DNA of 64,000 nt from Fluviicola sp. (GTDB lineage Bacteria > Bacteroidota > Bacteroidia > Flavobacteriales_D > Crocinitomicaceae): contig JARWZO010000018.1 in assembly GCA_029866325.1 (NCBI GenBank), forward strand, positions 94,112-158,111, read 5' to 3'. The translations under genes and the position numbers were made by a program. This document shows, piece after piece, positions 1 to 8,487 of the stretch (positions are counted from its first letter, which is position 1; the number at the start of each line of letters is the position of its first letter). Under the pieces are notes generated by a model, which saw nothing but the letters and a program-made list of their open reading frames with translations, had not been told where the DNA came from and ran no database searches.

Positions 1-102
1 CAATTGTTTTTGATGGCGGTGATTGGTTTTGCAGCTGCGTCCGTTGCTTTTTTGTTGCAGTGGAAGCATCGAAAAATGATGCCGGAAAAAAAAGTGAACT
101 AA
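1..102 (+). CDS. C-terminal end of a membrane protein (partial)
   Basis: An open frame enters from the left edge and stops at TAA after 33 codons. It encodes one hydrophobic segment (about residues 2-19) followed by a basic tail ending in KKVN. This is how the last transmembrane helix and cytoplasmic tail of a multi-pass transporter such as an MFS permease look, but too little is present to name a family. It runs in the same direction as the LysE-type exporter 45 bases downstream and could share its transcript. Confidence 0.5.
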   Translation, partial: QLFLMAVIGFAAASVAFLLQWKHRKMMPEKKVN

Positions 103-146
103 AAAAATCCGATAGATCACTTCTTGCGTAGTTTTACAAAGGCATT

Positions 147-767
147 ATGGGATCCATTGTACTTATATTTCTGTTAACGGCATTGATTAGTTTTGCGGGC
201 TCAATTCAGGTAGGGCCCGTAAACTATTTTGTGATAGAAACAAGTTTGCGGCAAAACAAAACAGCCGCGATTATGGTTGCTGCCGGTGGAAGTATTCCAG
301 AGTTTATTTACAGTGTATTGGCCATCACTATCGGCATCACGTTACAACAAACTCCCGCATTCTTTCTGGCGTTTAAATGGATCACCATTGTACTACTCAC
401 AGCATTAGGCATTTATTACTTTATCAAGAAAGTTGCCAAGCACACACTACCAACGATTAGTAAAAAAGGTTCTTTTCTGAAAGGATTTACCCTTGGTTTA
501 CTCAATCCACAGTTACTACCGTTTTGGTTGGTCGTGTACACCTCTTTTTTTACGTCTACAGGACTTTCAATCACTTCTTTTCCGCAACAACTGGCGTTCA
601 TCCTCGGAACAGGCGTTGGGGCGTTCGGATTGCACGTATGTTTAATTTACTTGGTGCAGGCAAACAGAGAACGTTTGGAAAAATGGATGGTTTTCCCTTA
701 CTTTAATCGATTTCTAGGTGCTTTTTTTCTATTACTCGCTTTGCTTCAAATCGTTTCATTATGCTGA
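147..767 (+). CDS. LysE/RhtB-family amino-acid exporter-like protein
   Basis: A 206-residue protein with about six hydrophobic segments. The family signature lies at the start: a first helix, then GSIQVGPVN (about residues 18-26), matching the GxxPGP region of LysE/RhtB exporters although the first proline is replaced. The length is normal for the family (about 200 residues). LysE proteins export amino acids or related metabolites across the inner membrane; the substrate cannot be told from sequence. Its last 7 bases overlap the start of the Crp/Fnr-type regulator, so the two are probably translationally coupled. Confidence 0.8.
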   Translation: MGSIVLIFLLTALISFAGSIQVGPVNYFVIETSLRQNKTAAIMVAAGGSIPEFIYSVLAITIGITLQQTPAFFLAFKWITIVLLTALGIYYFIKKVAKHTLPTISKKGSFLKGFTLGLLNPQLLPFWLVVYTSFFTSTGLSITSFPQQLAFILGTGVGAFGLHVCLIYLVQANRERLEKWMVFPYFNRFLGAFFLLLALLQIVSLC

Positions 768-1453
768 AAGAAGAATTGAAATACTGGTACTTGCGCAATC
801 ATTCGTTGTTTGAAACAATGAGCGATCCGGAAATTGATCATTTGTGCATCATTTCCAGTTTTAAGCAAGGCGAGAAAAACGACATTATTTTCTTTTCCGA
901 TTCAGACAGGCAACGCTTGTATACCGTGAAAGAAGGTGCTTTGAAGATCTGTCACCTAGACCCGACCGGAAAAGAAATCATCACCGAAATTTTGACCGAA
1001 CACGATATCTTCGGGTGTATCGGATTTTCGGGAAACAATAATGGTCAGCAGGGCAATGAATATGCGAAAGTGCTATCCGAGCACATCAAAATTTGCACAT
1101 TCGATATGGAACGGTTCAAGGAAGTGGTGAAAGACAATCCGCAATTGTCGCTGAAATACTCAACGGTGATCAACGACAAACTGGTATCGTTTCAGCAGCG
1201 GTATTCCGACCTTATTTTCAAAGATGTCGACACGCGTATTCACGATTTTTTCAAGAATTACGGAACCAGTTTCGGTAAACAAACAGGCAATCGCTTGGAA
1301 ATGGAAATGTTTTTAACGCATCAGGAAATTGCCGAATACACGGCTTCTTCGCGCCAATCCGTCACCACGGCCATTAATAAATTGATTGCACAAGGATTGC
1401 TGATTTATGAAAACCGGAAAAAGGTGGTGATCCCGGATGTTACGGTATATTGA
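761..1453 (+). CDS. Crp/Fnr-family transcriptional regulator
   Basis: A 230-residue protein with a cyclic-nucleotide-binding-type beta roll (about residues 20-130, including the GALKICHLDPTGKE stretch), a long dimer helix and a C-terminal winged HTH (about 165-222, with LTHQEIAEYTASSRQSV as the recognition region). The N-terminal iron-sulphur cysteine cluster of true FNR is not seen, so it belongs to the broad Crp/Fnr superfamily and its ligand is unknown. Its ATG overlaps the end of the LysE-type gene, so it may control the exporter or share its regulation (inference). Its 3' end overlaps the convergent ATP-grasp gene by 14 bases. Confidence 0.85.
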   Translation: MLKEELKYWYLRNHSLFETMSDPEIDHLCIISSFKQGEKNDIIFFSDSDRQRLYTVKEGALKICHLDPTGKEIITEILTEHDIFGCIGFSGNNNGQQGNEYAKVLSEHIKICTFDMERFKEVVKDNPQLSLKYSTVINDKLVSFQQRYSDLIFKDVDTRIHDFFKNYGTSFGKQTGNRLEMEMFLTHQEIAEYTASSRQSVTTAINKLIAQGLLIYENRKKVVIPDVTVY

Positions 1454-2513
1454 TATTTGTGGGCGTAGGCGTGTGATGCGTCCCGCGCCTACCACGCCAC
1501 ACATGTCGTACATACGTCGATACAATTTCCGAAAACCGCACCTGTTTGGTTCCCGACTGCAGATTTTGCTTCGAAATAACCGCCAATCGTTTCCAATGCC
1601 GTGTTACATCATACCATGCTTTCAACAGGTTCATGCGGGTATCGTAGATGTGTCCGGGTTCGGAACTGATGCCGTTGAGTTCCATGATTTTTACCGTTTC
1701 GCCTAGCTTTAAATGTTCAATGCTTTCTACTTTGATGTCGAATCTTCCGTAGAAAAATCCGTCAATTCGTTGTGAAATCTGATCAAATACAGCATTGAGT
1801 TCGGATGTGATCAGTTCTTCGGCATTGACAAATTCTGTTCCTCTGCAATGATTTCCGATGGGTTCAAGCAAACATTTTTCTCCTGCAGCTGGAATTCGTT
1901 GGATGAATTCGGGCATTTCTTTCAGAAAACGAGGCAATTGAAATCGCGCTCGTACAGATTCCTGCATGAGTTCGGCAATGGAACGCTGTCCGTCGCCGGT
2001 TACCGAAAGAAATACTTTCCGGGTCAACGAAGTAATGTGTCCGGTTGTTTCGTTGGGTAAACGACTGTAAAACACTCCGAATTCTTCCTCGTACTCAATA
2101 AATTCTTGTAGAATAAAGGAAGCGCCTTCCAGTGTTTCGATATACGGTCTCAACTCCGAACGAGAAGCGATTTTTGTAACCGATGTACCTCGTTCACCTA
2201 TATCGGGTTTGGCAATCAACGGAAAACGCAGATCGTTTTTGCTAATCAATACATCCAAATCAGGTAAATCGTTTGGCGAAACAAGTATGTGCTTTGGAAG
2301 AAAAGCACCATCAATCCGCGCCAGAATGTCGTTTTTACTTTCGCCGAAAAATCCACCCATTTCAATGCCCGGATTGGCAGCCGTAAAAAAGGAAAACGAC
2401 CGCAACCGGATGGAAAGATAGATCCAATAAGGGAGCACGGGCAGGTAAAACACCCAAGCCGGCCAATATTCGTAGACAAAAATGCGGTAAATGAAAAGGG
2501 GAATTCTCAACAT
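1440..2513 (-). CDS. ATP-grasp domain protein (D-Ala-D-Ala ligase-like)
   Basis: A 357-residue protein. A short hydrophobic region (about residues 10-35) precedes an ATP-grasp fold: FPLIAKPDIGERG (about 97-109) is the nucleotide-binding loop with its lysine, FILQEFIEYEEEFGVF is the hinge strand, and KIMELNG near residue 285 supplies the metal-binding Glu/Asn. ATP-grasp enzymes join a carboxylate to an amine or thiol through an acyl phosphate; the substrate is unknown here. It is the last gene of a DinB/NRDE/ATP-grasp operon and its start overlaps the NRDE gene by 7 bases. The last ~20 residues (WRGRRGTHHTPTPT...) look repeat-derived and may not belong to the fold. Confidence 0.7.
   Translation of the reverse strand: MLRIPLFIYRIFVYEYWPAWVFYLPVLPYWIYLSIRLRSFSFFTAANPGIEMGGFFGESKNDILARIDGAFLPKHILVSPNDLPDLDVLISKNDLRFPLIAKPDIGERGTSVTKIASRSELRPYIETLEGASFILQEFIEYEEEFGVFYSRLPNETTGHITSLTRKVFLSVTGDGQRSIAELMQESVRARFQLPRFLKEMPEFIQRIPAAGEKCLLEPIGNHCRGTEFVNAEELITSELNAVFDQISQRIDGFFYGRFDIKVESIEHLKLGETVKIMELNGISSEPGHIYDTRMNLLKAWYDVTRHWKRLAVISKQNLQSGTKQVRFSEIVSTYVRHVWRGRRGTHHTPTPTNINIP
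1475..1492 (+). repeat. Dispersed repeat GATGCGTCCCGCGCCTAC
   Basis: This 18-base word differs at one position from the copy at 32162-32179 and is close to the one at 29384-29402. It lies inside the 3' end of the minus-strand ATP-grasp gene and encodes part of its odd C-terminal tail. It is flanked by a weak inverted repeat (GTAGGCG ... GCGCCTAC), like the hairpin at 32150-32182. Confidence 0.5.
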
Positions 2514-3238
2514 GCGTGATACACTAAATAATTGGAAGTTTCTTCTTTCTTGAGATCTGCATACACTGCAGTGGTCAATCCTTCCCTACGTTCAATACTG
2601 CAAATGCTCACAGTTTGTCGGTTGCCTTTTTGCATGATGAGGTCGTGATTCGGGTTTCCTTCTCCTGCAAAACGGTGAAATTGAAGAATTTCGTTTTGGG
2701 TGAAAATGTTACGCTGGTTGAGCCATTCTTGAAACCAGCCTTGACGTTGTTTCCTCACGGCTTCGCTATAAAGCGTTACAGACGACCAAATATGCGGTTC
2801 GGAAGCATTCATCGGTGTTACGGTAAGTTGCGATCCGCTCCAGCGCAATTCACGCAAACGGGTTGATGCATCGGTCGATTCGATGATGATCAGCGTAAAC
2901 GGTTCGATGTTGGAAAAATCGTAGGTTTCAATGTAGGCATTCGCATTTTGGTGGTGAAAATAATCCAGCAAAACAGTACCGCGACTTTTTCTATAAGTAT
3001 GTCCTTCGGGGATTAAATGCGGTTCAAATCCACCATTGAGTAAACAAAGCGTAACGCTATCGCCGGTAGTAGCAATCCAGGTTCCGCCGGCTTGCGGGTC
3101 TTTGGGAAAATAAACCGTGCGTTCGCCGATGAGGTATTGATTGATAGGAAGAGCCGAAGGACGTTGCACCGATTCATCTCGATTGGAAGTGAGAATATAA
3201 TCGGTTTGCGAGAGCGGAAGATAGCTAACGGTACACAT
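2507..3238 (-). CDS. NRDE family protein (TANGO2-like)
   Basis: A 243-residue protein beginning MCTV with the NRDE signature at residues 19-22 (SNRDES). This matches the NRDE/TANGO2 family, related in sequence to Ntn hydrolases, in which Cys2 becomes the N-terminal nucleophile after Met removal. Eukaryotic TANGO2 has been linked to Golgi organisation and haem or lipid homeostasis; the bacterial role is not settled. A further family feature is GGTWIA (about residues 51-56). It sits 2 bases after the DinB-like gene and overlaps the ATP-grasp gene by 7 bases, a tight operon. Confidence 0.85.
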   Translation of the reverse strand: MCTVSYLPLSQTDYILTSNRDESVQRPSALPINQYLIGERTVYFPKDPQAGGTWIATTGDSVTLCLLNGGFEPHLIPEGHTYRKSRGTVLLDYFHHQNANAYIETYDFSNIEPFTLIIIESTDASTRLRELRWSGSQLTVTPMNASEPHIWSSVTLYSEAVRKQRQGWFQEWLNQRNIFTQNEILQFHRFAGEGNPNHDLIMQKGNRQTVSICSIERREGLTTAVYADLKKEETSNYLVYHAC

Positions 3239-3240
3239 AA

Positions 3241-3741
3241 CTAAATGGCCACTTTGGTTTGTTCCAGAAAACGAATCGTAGAATCGGCATACCCGAACGA
3301 CGGATCAAATGTTACGAGCGGAAAATACTGATTTAAGGCCATTCGTAAAATCGCTTTGTGGTGCACCGTATGTTCGATCAGAAATGCCATTTCGCGTTTC
3401 ACGGAAGAGGTCACAACAATTGTTTCTGAACCATATTGCACCGATAGCTGAATCACTTTGTCTAATTGCACAAACCGCAGGCGTGAAATTAATTCGTCGA
3501 TGCAGTTGAGGGCTTCCATGCGGTCGGTTTCAAGCAACACATTGCGTTGACGATTGTCATACGATACCACTTTTTTCTCAGCGAAAAGACATTGATGAAA
3601 CTCGAGTGTATGACGAATGTGTTTCCCCAAAGAGGTACCTTCCAACAAAGGTAATTCAAGGCTGTAATCTTCATCTGAAAGTTGTTCGATGATAGCACTT
3701 AAAGCTTCGAGCTGCCGAATGGCGATTGTAGATAAAACCAT
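3241..3741 (-). CDS. DinB-family (DinB/YfiT-like) four-helix protein
   Basis: A 166-residue all-helical protein with three positioned histidines typical of the DinB/YfiT metalloprotein fold: the first in HIRHTLEFH (about residues 41-49) and two in EHTVHHK (about 124-130). Members bind a divalent metal and several are thiol-dependent transferases; the substrate here is unknown. It is the first gene of the minus-strand operon with the NRDE and ATP-grasp proteins. The region 3742-3854, shared with the divergent secreted redoxin gene, must hold both promoters. Confidence 0.75.
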   Translation of the reverse strand: MVLSTIAIRQLEALSAIIEQLSDEDYSLELPLLEGTSLGKHIRHTLEFHQCLFAEKKVVSYDNRQRNVLLETDRMEALNCIDELISRLRFVQLDKVIQLSVQYGSETIVVTSSVKREMAFLIEHTVHHKAILRMALNQYFPLVTFDPSFGYADSTIRFLEQTKVAI

Positions 3742-3854
3742 ATCTGTTTGTTTTGATAGAACAAAGGAACGGAGGTTATTTTAGGCAAGTTGTCGGCTAT
3801 CCGACAAATGGATCGTTTTAATAACTCGAATTTTACAAAAAACAACATTCAGTT

Positions 3855-4634
3855 ATGAAACATTTGATTCAACTAGGTTTACTGTGTACCACAATTAATT
3901 TCTCTGTACACGCTCAATTGCAAAACGGAAGCACAGCCCCCAACTTTACATTAACAGACATCGATGGTACAACACAAGATTTGTACACTTATTTGGATGC
4001 AGGTAAAACCGTGTACCTCGACTTTTTTGCAGCGCATTGCCCGACCTGTTGGGGATATAAAAATTCGGGAGCAATGGAAAATCTGTATAACAGTTACGGA
4101 CCCAATGGAACGGTTCATCAGGACATTGTGGTTTTGGCCATCGAATTGGATCAGAATAACGGAGCCAATGAATTGAATGGAATCAGTGGTTTTACGCAAG
4201 GTGACTGGGCAGGTACAATGCCCTATCCGATTATTAATCCGGAAGGAGCTGATTATTCAGCTATTGCAAGTGCTTACGCGGCCAATTATTATCCCTTGAT
4301 CTATGGAATCTGTCCGGATAGAACAATCAAGGTTTTGGGACCGGTTCCTACCGCTTCTTTGTACAACTATTACACCGATGATTGTATGTCGTTGGGCATT
4401 GAAACCGTGCAGCCTGAGAAATTACCGTTTTACCACGATGCAGTGAATCAGACCATCGGTTTGAAGCAACAAGGAGCCATAATGATCACAGATTTAACCG
4501 GAAAAACAATCTATCAACACACTTCGGACGAGGAAATAACAACCATTTCAACAGCAACGTTTCCTGCAGGATTGTATGTGATTCGCTTCGATGGTGAGAC
4601 TTTGCAAACCGTTTCGAAAATAGTAGTTCAATAG
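3855..4634 (+). CDS. Secreted thioredoxin-like (redoxin) protein with T9SS type A sorting domain
   Basis: A 259-residue protein. A signal peptide (residues 1-20, ending VHA-Q) is followed by an AhpC/TSA-like redoxin domain (about 25-180) with a CPTC redox motif in AAHCPTCW. The C-terminal ~75 residues are a T9SS type A domain, ending FPAGLYVIRFDGETLQTVSKIVVQ in pieces typical of the class. It should cross the inner membrane by Sec and the outer membrane by the type IX system, acting at the surface or outside. Four bases separate it from the outer-membrane-like gene downstream, suggesting one transcript. Confidence 0.8.
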   Translation: MKHLIQLGLLCTTINFSVHAQLQNGSTAPNFTLTDIDGTTQDLYTYLDAGKTVYLDFFAAHCPTCWGYKNSGAMENLYNSYGPNGTVHQDIVVLAIELDQNNGANELNGISGFTQGDWAGTMPYPIINPEGADYSAIASAYAANYYPLIYGICPDRTIKVLGPVPTASLYNYYTDDCMSLGIETVQPEKLPFYHDAVNQTIGLKQQGAIMITDLTGKTIYQHTSDEEITTISTATFPAGLYVIRFDGETLQTVSKIVVQ

Positions 4635-4638
4635 CCTG

Positions 4639-5553
4639 ATGAAATTAACTGCACTTTTTAGTGGTGTCGTGATCGTCATTGCTGCGTCCCGGGTATGCGC
4701 TCAGGGATGCAGTGATGCCGGTTTTTGTACCGTTGATGCATTAAAATCGCCAGATGGTGATTCCACAGTGAGTGAAAAATCTGTTCAGCTCAAATTGGGA
4801 GCAAGCGTTGGTAAAGCAGATTATAATATCACCATTTTCGCTTCTTATTTAGAGTACAATCGTCAAGTCAACAAACATTGGGGATATGACATGAAACTGA
4901 CCCAATTGGCGCAGTTCACCGATTCCATCAATACAAATGGCTTGGGCGATTTATTCTTGATTGGAACCTATAAAACGAACTCCAAAATAGCGGTTACAGC
5001 GGGAGTCAAATTACCTTTCTCTGATGGAAACAAACAGCGCAATGGACGATCATTACCCAATGATTTTCAGTCAAGTCTCGGAACGATTGATTTCATTGGA
5101 GGCATTTCCAAAGATTGGCGGAAATTCCGATTTACAGCAGCTGTTCAACAACCGTTAACGCAAGGAAAGAATCGATTTTCTCCGGAATTGTTTGATAGCA
5201 TTTCGGTGTTTTCAACATTTCAATCTACCAACGGTTTCGAACGCAGAGGAGATGTGCTGGCGCGAATGAATTACACATGGGCGGTAAATAAACATTGGAA
5301 ACTCACACCCGGTTTATTGGCCATTTACCATTTGGGAGAAGACTCTTACCTCGATTCCTTTGATGTACGGAAACCGATTTCCGGTTCTGAAGGATTGACC
5401 CTCAACGGAACGTTGTTTGTGCACTATTCCATCAATAAATCGCACAAGCTAGAATTCAGTGCAGGAACGCCGTTTGTGGTGCGGGCAGTTCGCCCCGATG
5501 GATTGACGCGTAGTTTTGTGGCGACGCTAGAGTGGAAGTGGCTCTTTTTATAA
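4639..5553 (+). CDS. Predicted outer membrane beta-barrel protein
   Basis: A 304-residue protein with a signal peptide (residues 1-21, cut after VCA) and a long run of alternating polar/aromatic segments resembling beta-strands (YNITIFASYLEYN, WKLTPGLLAIYHLG), ending in the aromatic EWKWLFL expected of an outer membrane barrel. Two cysteines lie just after the cleavage site (GCSDAGFC). No named family was recognised. It immediately follows the T9SS redoxin gene, so the redoxin may act on its N-terminal cysteine pair or a common partner (inference). Confidence 0.55.
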   Translation: MKLTALFSGVVIVIAASRVCAQGCSDAGFCTVDALKSPDGDSTVSEKSVQLKLGASVGKADYNITIFASYLEYNRQVNKHWGYDMKLTQLAQFTDSINTNGLGDLFLIGTYKTNSKIAVTAGVKLPFSDGNKQRNGRSLPNDFQSSLGTIDFIGGISKDWRKFRFTAAVQQPLTQGKNRFSPELFDSISVFSTFQSTNGFERRGDVLARMNYTWAVNKHWKLTPGLLAIYHLGEDSYLDSFDVRKPISGSEGLTLNGTLFVHYSINKSHKLEFSAGTPFVVRAVRPDGLTRSFVATLEWKWLFL

Positions 5554-5562
5554 TGCAGAATT

Positions 5563-5635
5563 AAGAATGCAGAATTAAGAATTATATGAAGGTTTGGTTC
5601 AATTCTGCATTCATAATTTTTAATTCTGAATTTGT
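5563..5635. repeat. AT-rich imperfect inverted repeat built on GCAGAATTAAGAATTAT
   Basis: Downstream of the barrel gene, the word TGCAGAATTAAGAA occurs twice in tandem and is followed by its imperfect reverse complement (AATTCTGCATTCATAATT, then TTAATTCTGAATT). RNA from here could fold into a long hairpin. There is no clear T-run, so it is a repeat first and a possible terminator second. Confidence 0.5.
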
Positions 5636-5686
5636 CAAAGCAACTAAATAAGTGCAACCACCGTCTCACTACCAAATGCAACCCTT

Positions 5687-7339
5687 ATGAAAAGTTCTAC
5701 TCTACTAACACGGTTTTTTCTGGCCGGTTTTGCCCTTCTTGCCGGAACACAAACCACAAACGCACAAGTAATTTCTTATTCTTCCATTGCCAATAATGTG
5801 GACATGCTGGTAGCCAATATTTTTGGTGTTCAATGCGAAGGTGTGACCAATGTTCAAGTCAACGGTGCTCCATTCGCTGTTGGTCGGTTCGATAACGGAC
5901 AAGGTGTTGGCCTCAACAGCGGGATGATGCTTTCAACAGGAGTGTTGAATTATTCTTATATGTCAGCAGGCAACTTCGCAAGTACACAAATTGGTGCGCC
6001 GGGCGATATGGATATCATCAACTACGGAAACCTCAACGGTTCGGGTGCAAACAGTTACGATGCCGTTTCGGTGGAATTCGATTTCACGCCACAAGTGAGT
6101 GATACCATCCGTTTTACCTACATTTTTGCTTCGGAAGAATATCCGGAATATTCCAACTCAAGTTTCAACGACCGCTTCATGTTTTTGGTTTCAGAAAATG
6201 GTGGTGTGCCAACAAACATTGCAACCGTTCCAGGAACAAACACTGCAGTTGAGATCAACTCGATCAATCAAATTATCAACTCACAATACTACATCGATAA
6301 CATGAGTGTCCCTTCCGGTGCTTATTTTGTGTTCGACGGATACACTGTGCCGTTAGAAGCGAATTTTTACGCTCAGGTTGGTTCCACATATCACATCAAG
6401 TTGGTGATTTCAGACATCTCTGACGGTGTTTTCGATTCGGCAATTTTGTTAAACGAACAAGAATCCTTTAACGACATCAGCGGACAATTAACCGTAAACG
6501 GCTCACCAGCCGAAGGAATCATTGAGGTATTCAACTTCTCTGAAGACACATTATTGGCAACGCCGGTTCAAACCATTCCGGTTACCGCAGGAACATACTT
6601 GGCCGACAGCTTAATGACAGGAGTTTATCACGTGCGTTTTACGCCTGATCCTATTGTTTTCCCAGGAGCCGTTCCATTGTATTTCCAATCGGGATCAACT
6701 TGGTCAACAGCTGATTTAATCGGTTTGCCATGCTACCTCAACAGTGCTGACATCGACGCGGATACCGTAAACGGTTCTGACGGCAACGCTACGATCTTCG
6801 GAAACGTGATCATCGATACCTCATACTTGAAAATGACCGTAGCTTTCGAAGGAGCTTACATTCAATTAAAAGATCAGACAACGCACCAAACGGTATCATT
6901 TGCTTGGACGGATGTCAACGGTGATTATGCCTTAACAGGTGTTCCTGATGGTTCATTCTACATTTTGGTAGATGTTCCTTACATTCCTCAAGCCGACACC
7001 TTCTTTGTCACCATCGCAGGCGGTGTTTCGGGCGAAGGTTTCGATTACCAAATCCTCACCGACGGCATCAGCATGAACGGCGAGCCTTCATTGGGCATCA
7101 CACCAACCGAAGCAGTAATCTTTGAAATGTTCCCGAATCCTGCCAACGAACAATTGACCGTAACGCTTCAAGGAACCGAAGATCAACTCTTGCGAGTTAC
7201 AACCGTAAACGGACAAATGGTGCAGCAACAAGTGCTTTCAGCAGGACCACACAACGTTTCAACCAAAGGTTTGGCCAGCGGTGTTTATTTGTTGACAGTT
7301 GGCAATAGCCAACCGCAGCGATTGATTGTGCAGCATTAG
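5687..7339 (+). CDS. Choice-of-anchor L domain protein with T9SS type A sorting domain
   Basis: A 550-residue secreted protein. The signal peptide (residues 1-26) ends TTNA-Q. The choice-of-anchor L domain spans about 30-260 and shows its family features: GQGVGLNSGMMLSTG, SYDAVSVEFDF, and FTYIFASEEYPEY near residues 145-158. SdrD B-like or carboxypeptidase-regulatory-type repeats follow (about 270-460, FAWTDVNGDYALTGVPDG). The last ~75 residues are the T9SS type A domain (FEMFPNPANEQLTV ... GVYLLTVGNSQPQRLIV). It is probably a surface protein or adhesin; ligand unknown. It has its own terminator. Confidence 0.85.
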   Translation: MKSSTLLTRFFLAGFALLAGTQTTNAQVISYSSIANNVDMLVANIFGVQCEGVTNVQVNGAPFAVGRFDNGQGVGLNSGMMLSTGVLNYSYMSAGNFASTQIGAPGDMDIINYGNLNGSGANSYDAVSVEFDFTPQVSDTIRFTYIFASEEYPEYSNSSFNDRFMFLVSENGGVPTNIATVPGTNTAVEINSINQIINSQYYIDNMSVPSGAYFVFDGYTVPLEANFYAQVGSTYHIKLVISDISDGVFDSAILLNEQESFNDISGQLTVNGSPAEGIIEVFNFSEDTLLATPVQTIPVTAGTYLADSLMTGVYHVRFTPDPIVFPGAVPLYFQSGSTWSTADLIGLPCYLNSADIDADTVNGSDGNATIFGNVIIDTSYLKMTVAFEGAYIQLKDQTTHQTVSFAWTDVNGDYALTGVPDGSFYILVDVPYIPQADTFFVTIAGGVSGEGFDYQILTDGISMNGEPSLGITPTEAVIFEMFPNPANEQLTVTLQGTEDQLLRVTTVNGQMVQQQVLSAGPHNVSTKGLASGVYLLTVGNSQPQRLIVQH

Positions 7340-7364
7340 AAATTAATAAATTTATTGGATAAGG

Positions 7365-7399
7365 AAACCCTTTTCGCCGTGAGGTGGGGAGGGTTTTTT
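7365..7399 (+). terminator. Rho-independent terminator after the choice-of-anchor L gene
   Basis: AAACCC pairs with GGGTTT around a GC-rich interior and is followed by a run of T, 26 bases after the stop codon. Confidence 0.6.
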
Positions 7400-7428
7400 G
7401 GTTGAAAGTGGTATATGGTTTATTATAA

Positions 7429-7720
7429 GTCCCATCGGGACGCAATATGGTAGACCGATATTTTACATTTCATATTTACCCCATAGGGGTAAGACATTCA
7501 CGATTTGTATTGTCCCGACCCTACGGGGCGGAATCAGGTATTAAAGCGCTTGTTACCATATTGCGGTCCCTACGGGACTGGTTTGATAGAAAACCAGAGC
7601 GAGTGATGGAGTCCCATAGGGACGCAATATGGTAGCACCAAGATCCCAACGTGATTTTTCACCCCGTAGGGGTGAGATATTTAGTCATACATTGTATGTT
7701 CCGACCGCATGGGGATCAGC
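7429..7720. repeat. Cluster of TCCCnnAGGGAC palindromic repeat elements
   Basis: Two direct copies of a ~110-base unit start at 7429 and 7610. Each begins AGTCCCATnGGGACGC, then AATATGGTAG, and carries a second palindrome (ACCCCnTAGGGGT) about 55 bases on. Between them at 7554-7579 is an inverted copy of the unit's head, so 7554-7579 and 7610-7634 form an inverted repeat with arms of about 25 bases. No protein-coding signal is seen. A related element in opposite orientation lies at 48480-48547. Confidence 0.75.
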
Positions 7721-7731
7721 AAAAATCGGAT

Positions 7732-8487
7732 TTATTTATTGAGCCACTGCTTAAAATCCCCAACCCTCTCTCTACTCACCACCGCATCGTCATTCGAAAT
7801 GTACGTCGAAGTTACTTTCAACCGACTATTAAAAAAACTGCTGATTTTCTGTATCGCTTCGATGTGCAAAATCACTTTGCGGTTGATGCGGAAAAAGGTG
7901 TCGGGATCGATGAGCTGGTCCAATTGATCGAGGGTATAATCGACCGGATAACGTTTGCCGAGTTTGGTGACGAGCAACACAACTCCGTCTTCGGAGATAA
8001 AATGATCGATGTCTTCGGTTTTGACCGAAACGATGTTTTCGCCGAGTTTCACCATGAAGCGGTTTTTGTAACTCTTGGTAGATTGGAAGGAATTGCTGAG
8101 CAATTGTTCAATCAATTGTGCGTGCTGCTGACGGTTCAGCTGGTTGAATTTCTCAATCGACCGTTTCAGTTCGCCACTATCGATGGGTTTTAGCAAGTAA
8201 TCAATGCTATTGGTGCGGAAGGCTTTGATCGCATATTGGTCGAAAGCCGTGGTGAAAATCACCGGAATTTCAACCGAAACTTTGTGGAAAATATCAAAAC
8301 TGCTGCCGTCGGCGAGGTGAATGTCGGCAAAGAGCAAATCGGCTTTTAAGCCCGACTGAAATGCTTCCACGCTTTGTTTCACTGACTCAAAGCGGTGCGT
8401 GACCTGAATGGCAGGATCGATGCGCCGCAAGAGCGTTTCCAAGTGCTCAGCCGATAATTGCTCGTCTTCTATGATTATTACGTTCAT
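7732..8487 (-). CDS. LytTR-type response regulator
   Basis: A 251-residue response regulator. The receiver domain (1-120) has the acidic pair in IIIEDE, the phospho-acceptor aspartate in LLFADIHLADG, and the conserved lysine in YLLKPID. The C-terminal LytTR DNA-binding domain (about 150-250) includes FFRINRKVILH. I start it at MNVIII, which overlaps the kinase stop codon by 4 bases (ATGA); an upstream in-frame ATG would add 56 unrelated residues inside the kinase gene. It is the partner of the adjacent kinase. Its targets are unknown. Confidence 0.9.
   Translation of the reverse strand: MNVIIIEDEQLSAEHLETLLRRIDPAIQVTHRFESVKQSVEAFQSGLKADLLFADIHLADGSSFDIFHKVSVEIPVIFTTAFDQYAIKAFRTNSIDYLLKPIDSGELKRSIEKFNQLNRQQHAQLIEQLLSNSFQSTKSYKNRFMVKLGENIVSVKTEDIDHFISEDGVVLLVTKLGKRYPVDYTLDQLDQLIDPDTFFRINRKVILHIEAIQKISSFFNSRLKVTSTYISNDDAVVSRERVGDFKQWLNK

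Noticed and set aside
7554..7634. CRISPR-like repeats in the TCCCnnAGGGAC cluster
   Set aside because: Copies are few, differ in orientation, are palindrome pairs rather than repeat-spacer units, and no cas genes are near.
7651..8193. Long plus-strand frame through the repeats and the LytTR gene
   Set aside because: It overlaps the LytTR regulator on the other strand, begins inside palindromic repeats and resembles no protein.
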